64,000 nucleotides of DNA from positions 2,761,749 to 2,825,748 of the forward strand of contig NZ_MQWD01000001.1 in NCBI RefSeq assembly GCF_002283365.1, written 5' to 3'. This stretch comes from Rubrivirga marina (GTDB lineage: Bacteria > Bacteroidota > Rhodothermia > Rhodothermales > Rubricoccaceae). The notes beneath the pieces were generated by a model. It had not been told where the DNA came from. It searched no databases and saw only the letters and a list, made by a program, of their open reading frames with translations. Both the position numbers and the translations under genes were made by a program. Of the stretch, positions 8,541 to 16,660 are shown piece by piece; positions within the stretch are counted from its first letter, which is position 1; every line of letters begins with the position of its first letter.

Positions 8541-9488
8541 ATGACCGCCCACGTCCTCGTCAACCCCGCCGCTCGCGGTGGCCGGAACCAGGCCCTCCGG
8601 CCGGCGCTCGACGGCCACCTCGCGGCGGTCGGGATCGAGGCCGAGGTCTGGGAGACCGCCGCCCCGGGCGACGCCGAGCGGATGGCCCGGTGTCTCGGGG
8701 AGGAAGGGGTCCTCGTGATCGTGGCCGGTGGGGACGGGACGGTCCACGAGGTCGTGAACGGGCTCGTCGGGACGGGCGGGACGCTGGCGGTGCTCCCGGT
8801 CGGGACGGGCAACGACTACGCCCACGCGCTCGGCATGGCCGACGACCTCGCCGAGGCGGCCCGCCAGGTCGCGACGGCCGGGGTCCGCGCCGCCGACGTG
8901 GGCCGCGTGCGGTGGACCGACGCGGACGGCGTGTTCCACGAGCGCCTGTTCGCGAACGGCCTCGGCCTCGGGTTCGACGCACGGGTGGCGGCGCTGGCCT
9001 CGGAGACGAAGTGGCTCGGCGGGCAGGCGGCCTACCTCGCCGCCGTGTTCCGCACGCTCTGGGCGTGGCGCCGGCCGACGCTCCGCGCGCGCGTCCGCTC
9101 GGTGGTTCCGGCCGGCGGCGCGGACGAGATGCCGGCCCTCGACGTGGACGAGTCCCTGTTCCTGTGCGAGATCGGGAACGGCCACTCGGCCGGCGGCGGG
9201 TTCCTGCTCACGCCCGACGCCACGCCGTTCGACGGCCTCCTCGACGTCTGCTACGTCCGCCACGTCGCGACGGCGCGCGCCCTCCGGCTCCTCCCGACGA
9301 CGTTCTCCGGCGCGCACGTGACCGCGCCCGAGGTCACGATGGCACGCGTCTCCGGGCTGACGCTCGCCGTCGAGCCGTCGGTAGGGGTCCACGCCGATGG
9401 GGAGATCTTGACGGCCGGCGCCGTCGCGCTCGACGTGGAGGTGTTGCCGGGCGCGATCGCAGTGGTGGCGCCGGCGCGGACGGCGTAA
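8541..9488 (+). CDS. YegS/BmrU-family diacylglycerol/lipid kinase
   Basis: The 315-residue protein carries the catalytic signature of the diacylglycerol-kinase catalytic domain: VIVAGGDGTVHEVVNG at about residues 56-71 and the PVGTGNDYAHAL loop at about 80-91. The N-terminal VNPAARGG nucleotide-binding segment is also present. The C-terminal beta-sandwich of the YegS type follows, ending HADGEILTAG. Such enzymes phosphorylate diacylglycerol or related lipids at the membrane. The ATG at 8541 fits the family start; the longer open frame upstream is antisense to the binding-protein gene. Confidence 0.92.
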   Translation: MTAHVLVNPAARGGRNQALRPALDGHLAAVGIEAEVWETAAPGDAERMARCLGEEGVLVIVAGGDGTVHEVVNGLVGTGGTLAVLPVGTGNDYAHALGMADDLAEAARQVATAGVRAADVGRVRWTDADGVFHERLFANGLGLGFDARVAALASETKWLGGQAAYLAAVFRTLWAWRRPTLRARVRSVVPAGGADEMPALDVDESLFLCEIGNGHSAGGGFLLTPDATPFDGLLDVCYVRHVATARALRLLPTTFSGAHVTAPEVTMARVSGLTLAVEPSVGVHADGEILTAGAVALDVEVLPGAIAVVAPARTA

Positions 9489-9564
9489 CGTCTGGATTCG
9501 AAGGCGAAGCGGCGTTACGATTCGTACCATTCGGCCTCCCCTGGCCCCCTTTATCCCCCCGGAC

Positions 9565-10962
9565 ATGAGCCAGAAGCGCATCTACGTCGTCGACGACGAT
9601 CCCAAGATCGGCGAGCTCTTCGCCAAGGTCCTCGGCCGCGACGGCTACGCCACCCAGGGCTTCACCTCGGCCGAGCCGCTCCTGCAGGCCTGCGACGACG
9701 GCCGCCCGCCGGACCTTGTCCTGACCGACCTCATGATGCCCGACGTCTCGGGCATGGAACTCATCGAGGCCCTCCGCGAGCGTGGCCTGACGATCCCCGT
9801 CATCGTCATGACGGCCCACTCGTCGGTCCAGACGGCCGTCGAGGCCATGCGGCTCGGGGCGTTCCACTACCTCCAGAAGCCGGTCAACCTGGAGGAGATG
9901 CGCGCGCTGCTGGCGAAGGCGCTCGACCTCTACGAGGACAAGAAGGAGCTCCAGGAGATCAAGCAAACGCGCAAGAAGGAGCACTCGGTCGGCAAGATCA
10001 TCGGGACGAGCGACGAGGTCCAGGAGGTCCGCGACACGATCGAGACCCTGAAGGACATCCCGAACACGACGGTCCTCGTACGGGGCGAGACGGGGACGGG
10101 CAAGAACCTCGTGGCGCAGACGCTCCACTACGCGTCGAAGTGGTCGGGCGGCCGGTTCATGGAGATCAACTGCGCCGCGCTCCCCGACAACCTCCTCGAG
10201 TCGGAGCTGTTCGGCTACGAGAAGGGGGCCTTCACCGACGCCCGCGCGGCAAAGCCCGGCCTCCTCGAGGTCGCGGATGGAGGCACGCTGTTCCTTGACG
10301 AGATCGACTCGATGAGTCTGGGGCTCCAGTCCAAGCTCCTGAGCTTCCTGGAGAGCCGCCAGTTCCGCCGCCTCGGCGGGACCGACGAGATCAAGGTGAC
10401 CACGCGGATCGTCTGCGCGACGAACGCGAACCTCCAGGAGAAGGTCGCCGAGAAGGAGTTCCGCAAGGATCTCCTGTTTCGGATCAACGTGGTCGCGCTC
10501 CAGCTGCCGCCGCTCCGCCGGATGGGCGCGGACGCGCTCCAGATCGCCGAGAAGGTGGCGGCCGGGTTCGCCTCCGAGTTCGGGAAGCCGTTTGACGGGT
10601 TCACCGAGGCGGCCCAGGAGAAGCTGTTGTCGCACAACTGGCCCGGCAACGTCCGCGAGCTCCGGAACGTCCTCGAACGGGCCCTCATCTTCGCCAAGAC
10701 ACCGACGCTCGACGCCAGCGACCTCGTCCTCCTCCAGACCGACCTCTTCGACGGGGCGGCCTCGGACGCCGACACGTTCCGGTTCCGCGCGAGCGCGACG
10801 CTGGAGGACCTGGAGTACGAGTACATCAAGCACACGCTCGCCAACAACCGGAACTCGTCCTACGCGGACGTCGCCAAGCTCCTCGGCATCTCGAAGAAGA
10901 CGCTCTGGGAAAAGCGGAAGCGGTACAACCTGGACGAGGAAGTCGAGGAGATGACGGCGTGA
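9565..10962 (+). CDS. Sigma-54-dependent response regulator (NtrC family)
   Basis: The 465-residue activator has three domains. The receiver spans about residues 4-115 with acidic pocket D10-D12, phospho-acceptor D55, T83 and K105. The AAA+ sigma-54 interaction domain spans about 143-370, with Walker A GETGTGKN at 174-181 and Walker B LFLDEID at 242-248. A Fis-type helix-turn-helix lies at the C-terminus (YADVAKLLGISKKTLWEKRK). The sigma-54-contacting loop reads GAFTDA (221-226) instead of the textbook GAFTGA, a variant seen in other family members. No histidine kinase is adjacent, so the signal partner is elsewhere. It should activate promoters with -24/-12 elements. Confidence 0.93.
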   Translation: MSQKRIYVVDDDPKIGELFAKVLGRDGYATQGFTSAEPLLQACDDGRPPDLVLTDLMMPDVSGMELIEALRERGLTIPVIVMTAHSSVQTAVEAMRLGAFHYLQKPVNLEEMRALLAKALDLYEDKKELQEIKQTRKKEHSVGKIIGTSDEVQEVRDTIETLKDIPNTTVLVRGETGTGKNLVAQTLHYASKWSGGRFMEINCAALPDNLLESELFGYEKGAFTDARAAKPGLLEVADGGTLFLDEIDSMSLGLQSKLLSFLESRQFRRLGGTDEIKVTTRIVCATNANLQEKVAEKEFRKDLLFRINVVALQLPPLRRMGADALQIAEKVAAGFASEFGKPFDGFTEAAQEKLLSHNWPGNVRELRNVLERALIFAKTPTLDASDLVLLQTDLFDGAASDADTFRFRASATLEDLEYEYIKHTLANNRNSSYADVAKLLGISKKTLWEKRKRYNLDEEVEEMTA

Positions 10963-10963
10963 A

Positions 10964-11045
10964 CCGGTTCGGGGTTGAGCGGTTCGGAGTTCGGGGTTTC
11001 CTTCGGGAGACGCACCCTGACCTCTGAGCCCCGGACTCCGACCCC
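10964..11045. repeat. Degenerate GTTCGGGGTT-type intergenic repeat
   Basis: The gap between the sigma-54 activator and deoC contains three near copies of GTTCGGGGTT/GTTCGGAGTT in about 40 nt. A diverged, oppositely oriented version (CCCCGGACTCCGACCCC) follows just before the deoC start. Together they could form a long imperfect stem with a CCTTCGGG centre. It may be a small dispersed element or only low-complexity drift. Confidence 0.3.
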
Positions 11046-11885
11046 GTGACCGACGCTGAAAAGACTGCCCTCGCCGACCGGCTCACGGGCCGGGCCACCC
11101 TCGCCTCGGCGCTGAGGCCGGGGGACCTGTCGACCGCGCTCGAGCGGATGATCGGGGCCGGGGCCGCCCGCTTCGGCCTCCGCGCGGACAAGACCGGGCC
11201 GGCCGACGCCTGCGCCCTCGCCCCGCCGCTGGCCCGGCTCATCGACCACACGGTCCTCAAGCCGGACACCACCGAGGCCCAGATCCGCGAGCTCTGCGCC
11301 GAGGCGCGGGAGTACTGCTTCGCGAGTGTCTGCGTCAGCCCCGTCTGGGTGCCCGTGGCCGCCGCCGAACTGGCCGGCCAGACGCCGCTCGTCTGCACGG
11401 TCATCGGCTTCCCGCACGGCGCCAACCGGACCGCCGTCAAGGCCTTCGAGACCGAGCAGGCGGTGAGCGACGGGGCCGACGAGATCGACATGGTGATCGC
11501 CGTCGCGCTCCTCAAGAGCGAGCGCTACGCCGAGGTCGAGGCCGACATCAAGGCCGTCGTAGACGCCGCGCAGGGGCGGACGGTGAAGGTGATCCTCGAA
11601 ACCGCGCTGCTGACGGACGAGGAGAAGGTCATCGCGTGCGTCCTCTCCCAGAACGCCGGGGCCGACTTCGTCAAGACGTCGACCGGGTTCGCCTCGGGCG
11701 GCGCGAGCCCGCAGGATGTGGCTCTCATGCGCCGCGTCGTGGGCGACTCGATGGGCGTCAAGGCCTCGGGCGGGGTCCGCTCGGCCGAGGACGCCTACGC
11801 GATGGTCGAGGCCGGCGCCACGCGGCTCGGCGCGAGTGCCGGCGTCGCTATTTTGAAGGGGCTCACCTCCGACGCTTCGTACTAG
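11046..11885 (+). CDS. deoC: Deoxyribose-phosphate aldolase
   Basis: DeoC reversibly cleaves 2-deoxyribose 5-phosphate to glyceraldehyde 3-phosphate and acetaldehyde. The 279-residue protein shows the TIM-barrel class I aldolase signature: the Schiff-base lysine K210 in DFVKTSTGF, the proton-relay acid in EIDMVI (about 146-151), and [12 protein letters not shown] at the barrel start. About 60 extra N-terminal residues precede the barrel, as in the longer DeoC form. The start is a GTG at 11046. Members are either deoxynucleoside catabolic enzymes or microcompartment aldolases; no nucleoside-catabolism or shell gene is adjacent, so ordinary catabolism is the default reading. Confidence 0.93.
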   Translation: MTDAEKTALADRLTGRATLASALRPGDLSTALERMIGAGAARFGLRADKTGPADACALAPPLARLIDHTVLKPDTTEAQIRELCAEAREYCFASVCVSPVWVPVAAAELAGQTPLVCTVIGFPHGANRTAVKAFETEQAVSDGADEIDMVIAVALLKSERYAEVEADIKAVVDAAQGRTVKVILETALLTDEEKVIACVLSQNAGADFVKTSTGFASGGASPQDVALMRRVVGDSMGVKASGGVRSAEDAYAMVEAGATRLGASAGVAILKGLTSDASY

Positions 11886-11961
11886 AGGGAGCGAGGGATG
11901 CGGGAAGGAGGGATCGAACGGTCCCTCACGCCTCATGCCTCTTTCCCCATCCCTCCACCCC

Positions 11962-12519
11962 ATGCGCCTCCCGCTCCTCGTCGCGCTCGCCTCGGTCCTC
12001 ACGCTGTCGGCATGCTCCGGCCTCGGCCCGGTCACGCCGGACGACGGCCCCCTGGCTCCCGTCGACACGACGGGGCCGAGCTACCCCGCCTACGAGACGT
12101 TCGACCCCTCAGGCTACGACGCCGCGCCCGACGTGCCGGACGAAGTCGTCCACGACGTCCCGGCGGGCATCATGGCGGGCCGCGTCGTCGTGCCCGGAGG
12201 GGCTGGGGCACCGGCACCGGCGCCGCAGGAGCCGCAGCAACAGCAGGTCGACGGGTACCGCGTCCAGATCTTCTCGAGCGCGAGCCGGGACGCGGCGGAG
12301 AGCGTCCGCACGGAGGCCGTGGCGTGGTGGGGACGGGCGCAGTCGACGCCCGGGGCGCCGCGCGAGATGGAGGTCTTGGTGGCGTACCTCCAGCCGTACT
12401 ACCGCGTCCGGATGGGCGCCTTCGCCACGCGGGCCGAGGCCGAGCAGGCGCTGGCGCTCGTCCGCCAGCAGTACCCGGAGGCGTTCCTCGTGCCCGACCT
12501 CGTCACGGTCATGCGGTAG
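11962..12519 (+). CDS. SPOR-domain lipoprotein
   Basis: The 185-residue protein starts with a lipoprotein signal (LTLSAC, modified Cys at about residue 17) when the ATG at 11962 is used. A low-complexity Pro/Asp/Gln linker follows. The C-terminal ~80 residues form a SPOR domain: GYRVQIFSSASRDAAE opens it and YRVRMGAFATRAEAEQALA closes it. SPOR domains bind denuded peptidoglycan glycans, often at division sites, so this is probably an envelope protein. The gene stands alone between deoC and a convergent metallo-hydrolase. Confidence 0.88.
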   Translation: MRLPLLVALASVLTLSACSGLGPVTPDDGPLAPVDTTGPSYPAYETFDPSGYDAAPDVPDEVVHDVPAGIMAGRVVVPGGAGAPAPAPQEPQQQQVDGYRVQIFSSASRDAAESVRTEAVAWWGRAQSTPGAPREMEVLVAYLQPYYRVRMGAFATRAEAEQALALVRQQYPEAFLVPDLVTVMR

Positions 12520-12554
12520 CGCGTTGAGGCCGGCGGGCTGGGCCGGTCGTCGGG

Positions 12555-13295
12555 TCAGACCTCGATGCGGTCGCCGTCGTGGCCCCAGGCCGTCGCGGCG
12601 AACGTCGCGCGGGCCTGCGTGAGGTCGTCGTCGGTGGCCGCGACGGGCGCGTGGACGAGGACGAGCCGCTTGGCGCCCGCGCGGACGGCCACCTCGGCGG
12701 CCTCTTCGGGCGAACTGTGGACGCCGGGGAGCGAGCCCGTCCCCTCATGGATCAGCACGTCGGCGCCGGTCGCGAGGTCGACGACGGCGCCCGAGAGGGC
12801 CGTGTCGCACGAGTACGCGAGGCACCGGTCTCCGGCCTCGAACCGGAGGCCGATCGTCGGAACGGGATGCTCGACGGGCGACGCGGTGACGACGAGGTCG
12901 CCGAGGTCGACGACGGGCGCCTCGGGCCGCATCTCGACCGGGTGGTACATCCGCTCCGGCACGCCCGTCCACTTCAGCGTGTCGAAGATGGCGAACAGGG
13001 CGCGGGCTTTTTCCAGCGTCGCGGCCGGCCCGTAGATCGGGAGCGGGTCGCGCCGGCCCATCAGCCACAGCTTCTCGAGGAGCAGCGGGAAGCCCGAGAT
13101 GTGGTCGGGGTGCTCATGCGTCAGGACGACGGCGTCGAGGGCAAGCGGGTCGAGCCCGCAGGCCTCCATCCGCTGAACCGCATCGCCACCGCAGTCGATG
13201 AGGACGAGGTGGCCGCCGTGCTCGACCGCGAGCATCGTGGTGGTCCGGTCCGGGCCGGCATTCGCGGAGCCGGTACCGAGGAGATGAGCCGTCAT
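12555..13295 (-). CDS. MBL-fold metallo-hydrolase (RNase Z-like)
   Basis: The 246-residue protein has the metallo-beta-lactamase zinc motif THEHPDH at about residues 59-65, plus later ligands (EHPVP, SCDTA and LVHA regions). This layout is shared by RNase Z/arylsulfatase-like phosphodiesterases. The family start MTAHLLGTGSA (T/H-x-LGTG-x) supports the ATG at 13295; the 16 upstream residues in frame are not conserved in style. True RNase Z matures tRNA 3' ends, but this protein is shorter than most and the exosite arm is not obvious, so I leave it at family level. It follows the polyprenyl synthase gene with a hairpin between them. Confidence 0.85.
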   Translation of the reverse strand: MTAHLLGTGSANAGPDRTTTMLAVEHGGHLVLIDCGGDAVQRMEACGLDPLALDAVVLTHEHPDHISGFPLLLEKLWLMGRRDPLPIYGPAATLEKARALFAIFDTLKWTGVPERMYHPVEMRPEAPVVDLGDLVVTASPVEHPVPTIGLRFEAGDRCLAYSCDTALSGAVVDLATGADVLIHEGTGSLPGVHSSPEEAAEVAVRAGAKRLVLVHAPVAATDDDLTQARATFAATAWGHDGDRIEV

Positions 13296-13330
13296 AACGT
13301 GGGGGGATGCCACAACGTAGCGCCCCCCCG

Positions 13331-13357
13331 GGCACCGGCGCACGATGAATCGGTGCC
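13331..13357 (-). terminator. Candidate hairpin terminator after polyprenyl synthase gene
   Basis: GGCACCG and CGGTGCC form a 7-bp stem with a 13-nt loop in the gap between the polyprenyl synthase stop and the metallo-hydrolase start on the minus strand. No T-tract follows, so termination is uncertain. Confidence 0.35.
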
Positions 13358-13377
13358 GGGGCCCGTGAGGGACGCCC

Positions 13378-14391
13378 TCAGACCCTCCGGTCCACGACGT
13401 AGGCGCAGAGGCCGACGAGCGCGTCTCGGGCCTCCGACGGCGGGAACTGGCGGATCGCCTCAGCGGCCTCGTTTGCCAGCGCCTCCATCCGCGTGCGCGC
13501 GGCCGCCAGCCCCCCGGAGGCCGTCACGAACTGGACGACCTCCCGGACGTCGTCCCGGCTCTTCTTCCGCTTGCGGACGATCTTGCGGATCCGCTTGCGT
13601 GTCCCGTCGTCGGCGCGGTCGAGCGCGAGGATGAGCGGGAGCGTCATCTTGCGGTCCTGGAGGTCCAGCCCGACCGGCTTGCCCGCGGCCGCCTCGGGGT
13701 CGTAGTCGAAGAGGTCGTCGCGGATCTGGAACGCCAGCCCGATGGTCTCCCCGATGGACTTCGCCCGGGCGACCGTCTCGTCGTCGGCGCCCGCCGAGGC
13801 GGCCCCGGTCGCCATGCACGCGGCGATGAGCGAGCCGGTCTTGTCGCCGATGATCTGGAAGTAGCGATCCTCTGTGATGTCGAGCTTCCGGGCCGTCTCG
13901 ATCTGCTGGAGCTCGCCCTCCGACATCCGGCGGACCGCGTCGGACGTGATGCGGAGCAGGTCGTAGTCGCCCGCGTCGAGCGAAAGGAGGAGGCCGCGGC
14001 TGAGGAGGTAGTCGCCCAGGAGGACACCCACCTTGTTCTTCCAGAGCGCGTTGATCGACGCCACGCCGCGCCGCGTTTCGGCCTCGTCGATCACGTCATC
14101 ATGGACGAGCGTGGCCGTGTGGAGGAGCTCGACGAGCGCCGCGCCCCGGTAGCTCCGCTCGGTGATCCCGCCGGCCAGGTCGGCCGAGAGGAGGACGAGC
14201 GTCGGCCGGATCTGCTTCCCCTTCCGCCGGAGGAGGTACTGGACGACCGTATCGAGGAGACGGACCCGCGACCGCATCGCCTCGCGGAAGTGGCGGCGGA
14301 AGGCTTTGAGGTCGCCCGCGACCGGCGCCTGGATGGCCTTCAGCCCCTGGGGCGGGGCGTCGGAGAGCGGAGGGTCGAGCGTGGCGGTCAC
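13378..14391 (-). CDS. Polyprenyl (all-trans) diphosphate synthase
   Basis: This 337-residue class I prenyltransferase elongates farnesyl or geranyl diphosphate with isopentenyl diphosphate, giving the side chain of quinones. The first aspartate-rich motif DDVID is at about 98-102 and the second, DDLFD, at about 225-229, with GKQIRP and GDYLLSRG also in place. Length and motifs match hepta-/octaprenyl synthases; chain length cannot be read directly. The start is a GTG at 14391. A 20-bp palindrome ends 7 nt upstream, so a bound regulator would cover the ribosome-binding region. Confidence 0.93.
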   Translation of the reverse strand: MTATLDPPLSDAPPQGLKAIQAPVAGDLKAFRRHFREAMRSRVRLLDTVVQYLLRRKGKQIRPTLVLLSADLAGGITERSYRGAALVELLHTATLVHDDVIDEAETRRGVASINALWKNKVGVLLGDYLLSRGLLLSLDAGDYDLLRITSDAVRRMSEGELQQIETARKLDITEDRYFQIIGDKTGSLIAACMATGAASAGADDETVARAKSIGETIGLAFQIRDDLFDYDPEAAAGKPVGLDLQDRKMTLPLILALDRADDGTRKRIRKIVRKRKKSRDDVREVVQFVTASGGLAAARTRMEALANEAAEAIRQFPPSEARDALVGLCAYVVDRRV

Positions 14392-14397
14392 GGCGAA

Positions 14398-14417
14398 CTT
14401 TCAATCGTGGTTGAAAG
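14398..14417. promoter_or_regulatory. Palindromic operator candidate CTTTCA-N8-TGAAAG
   Basis: CTTTCAATCGTGGTTGAAAG lies directly upstream of the polyprenyl synthase GTG. The inner arms extend to CTTTCAA/TTGAAAG. An equally long site with the same outer arms and the same CGAA flank is found at 20871-20890 before an SDR gene. Two copies with identical spacing suggest a binding site for a dimeric regulator; the regulator is unknown. Confidence 0.5.
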
Positions 14418-14470
14418 CTCGTACCGAACGCCTGCCTCAGGGTTGCCGAATCGTCCCGTCCCCGTCGATT

Positions 14471-15784
14471 TCACACCCAGTCGAGCGCTGGGTAGAGCGC
14501 GCGGCCGATGGCACACCGCGCGCAACGGCCCTCCTCGCAGTACGCGCGAACGAGCTGGTGGACGCCCTGGGCCTCGGCGGCCGTGCGAGGCCGGAGGCCG
14601 AGCTCCGCGAACCGCCGCGTGATCCGGTCGGGCGAGGCGGGAAGTCGGTCGTAGGCGTCGAGGACGACGGCCTCCCGGGCCGGGTCCTCCCGTTGCTCGG
14701 CGTCGAGGAGGAGGACGGGCAGCACGGCGTCGACGAGGACGCGAACCGCCCGGGCGTCCCCCAACCGCGAGGACCCGTCGGGCGTCTCGGCCCGGAGGAG
14801 ATCGGTGGCCGTCTCGACGCCGTCTGCCAGCGCCTCCGTGAGCGTCTCGACGGGGTCGTGGCGGAGCGGGCCGCCGGGCGCGAGCCACGCCGCGGCCTGC
14901 GCGATCCGTCGGCGCGGCGCGTTCGCGGGACGCCCGCCCCGCCGCCACGCCTCCGGCCGCATCGGCGTGAGGTCGGCCACGGCGGTCTCGGTGAACAGCT
15001 CGGCTGGCTGGAGCGCCGAGGCGAACAGGAGGGCCGCGTGGAGGCCGGTGGCGGACCGCTGGCGGAGGTCGGCGAGAGGCAGCCGGGTCGCCAGCGTCTC
15101 GAAGGCGTCGGCGTTGGCCTCGTAGCCGAGCGCGCGGAACATCCGGCGGACGAGGAGCCGGTCGAGGTCGGGCTGGCGGCCGTACTCCCGGCCGAGGTCG
15201 CGGGCGCGTCGGCGGAGCCGCTCCGTCCCGAGGTGGCGGACCCACGACCGCGCGAGGGCGGGGTCGACCTCGTCCCACCGTGCCCCGCACCGCGGCGCAG
15301 TCCCGGGCTCGACGTGGAACGCCCGGAGGAGCGCGCGCAGCGACCGGTCGAGGTGGGGGAGGAGGACCAACTCCGGGAGCGCCGAGCCGTCCGCGCGGCG
15401 CAGCGTGCCCGTCCGCCGGTCGGCGGCGAGGACGACGTGGAGGACCACCCGGTCGTAGGCCGGATCGCGGTCGTGGCCGTGCGCCTCCCACGCCGCGCTC
15501 GTCGTGTGGATCTCGACGTCGCCGGCCCACAGCATCCCGCCGATCACGACGCGGGCGTCTCGGACGTCGGGCCCGGAGTCCCCGTTGAGCGTCCCGAGGT
15601 GGACGACCTCGACCCGTTGTCCGTCCGTGGTGCGGAGAGCGCGGGCGTCGAAGAGGCCGCGGACCCAGGCGTCCTGGATCGCGGCCTCGGGCACGCGGGC
15701 GATGCGGTCGGGAGGTTCGGCGACGAGAGGCTCCGCCACGAGCGGCTCCGCCACGTGCGGATCGCGGACCTGAGGGGTGGACAT
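14471..15784 (-). CDS. DUF2851 family protein
   Basis: The 437-residue protein matches the DUF2851 family of Bacteroidota-related bacteria. Typical segments are VVHLGTLNGDSGPDVRDARV, the DVEIHTTSAAWEAHGHDRDPAYDRVVLHVV core, and a helical C-terminal half. It ends in a cysteine cluster, C-x4-C-x2-C (YCEEGRCARC), which could bind zinc or an iron-sulfur cluster. The extreme N-terminus contains three VAEPx pentapeptides encoded by a 15-nt tandem repeat (15710-15754). Function is unknown. It lies between pgl and the polyprenyl synthase gene on the same strand. Confidence 0.83.
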   Translation of the reverse strand: MSTPQVRDPHVAEPLVAEPLVAEPPDRIARVPEAAIQDAWVRGLFDARALRTTDGQRVEVVHLGTLNGDSGPDVRDARVVIGGMLWAGDVEIHTTSAAWEAHGHDRDPAYDRVVLHVVLAADRRTGTLRRADGSALPELVLLPHLDRSLRALLRAFHVEPGTAPRCGARWDEVDPALARSWVRHLGTERLRRRARDLGREYGRQPDLDRLLVRRMFRALGYEANADAFETLATRLPLADLRQRSATGLHAALLFASALQPAELFTETAVADLTPMRPEAWRRGGRPANAPRRRIAQAAAWLAPGGPLRHDPVETLTEALADGVETATDLLRAETPDGSSRLGDARAVRVLVDAVLPVLLLDAEQREDPAREAVVLDAYDRLPASPDRITRRFAELGLRPRTAAEAQGVHQLVRAYCEEGRCARCAIGRALYPALDWV

Positions 15785-15838
15785 GGGGACCGGGGGTGCC
15801 AGGCCCCCTTAGACCGCCACGCCCGAGCGATCTAACCG

Positions 15839-16579
15839 TCAGCCATCGTCTTCGTCGTCCGTGAGCCCCTGCGCCAGCGCGGCGTCGACCAGCCAGATCA
15901 GGTCGCCCTCGACGCGGACGTGAGCCACTGGCGGCCCGTCGCCCTCGCCGTCGTAGGCGTCGAGGACGTCTGAGAACGCCTCCCGCTTGTCGGCCCCGGC
16001 GGCGGCCACGAGGCACAGGCCGGCCTGCATGAGCGTCGGGAACGTGAGCGTGAGCCGTTCACGGACGTTGGCGGAGGGAGGCGCGAGGCCGGGCGTGACC
16101 CGACGATCGGTCACGCCGAGCGCGTCGGTGCCGGGGAAGAGCGAGGCCGTGTGGCCGTCGTCGCCCATGCCGAGGTGGAGGACGTCGAACCAGAGGTCGT
16201 CGCCGAAAAACTGCTCGAGGGCTTGTTCGTAGACGGCCGCGCCCTCGTCCTGCGGGCAGACCCCCGGCATCTTGTGGACGTTCGTCTCGGGCACCTCGGC
16301 GGGCGCGAGCAGCGTCCGCGCGGCCATCGCGAAGTTGCTCTCCTCGTGGTCGGGTGGGACGCACCGCTCGTCGCCCCAGAACACGTGGACGCGGCCCCAG
16401 TCGATGCCCTCGGCTTGGGCCAGTCGCTCGTAGGCGGGGACGGGCGTCGAGCCGCCCGTGAGGCAGAGCGTGACGCGGTTCTTCTGCTCCAGCGCGGCTC
16501 GGAGCGCCGTCGCCGTGCGGTCCGCGAGGGCCTCGGCGACCGCCTGTTTGGTGGGGAGGACGACGATCTCGGCGTTCAT
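15839..16579 (-). CDS. pgl: 6-phosphogluconolactonase (DevB type)
   Basis: Pgl hydrolyses 6-phosphogluconolactone, the second step of the oxidative pentose phosphate pathway. The 246-residue protein shows the SOL/DevB signatures LTGGSTPVPAYERL, VFWGDERCVPPDHEESN and LGMGDDGHTASLFPG. It lies 81 nt after zwf on the same strand, the expected partner. The C-terminus is an acidic tail (DDEDDG). No gnd (6-phosphogluconate dehydrogenase) is present in the window, so the rest of the route is elsewhere or replaced. Confidence 0.95.
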   Translation of the reverse strand: MNAEIVVLPTKQAVAEALADRTATALRAALEQKNRVTLCLTGGSTPVPAYERLAQAEGIDWGRVHVFWGDERCVPPDHEESNFAMAARTLLAPAEVPETNVHKMPGVCPQDEGAAVYEQALEQFFGDDLWFDVLHLGMGDDGHTASLFPGTDALGVTDRRVTPGLAPPSANVRERLTLTFPTLMQAGLCLVAAAGADKREAFSDVLDAYDGEGDGPPVAHVRVEGDLIWLVDAALAQGLTDDEDDG

Positions 16580-16660
16580 ACCAGTTCGAGGATCAAGGGG
16601 GGTGTTCGCGACGGGGGCGTCCGCCTCGGGAGGCCCGTCGGGTGATCGAGGTGGACGAGG

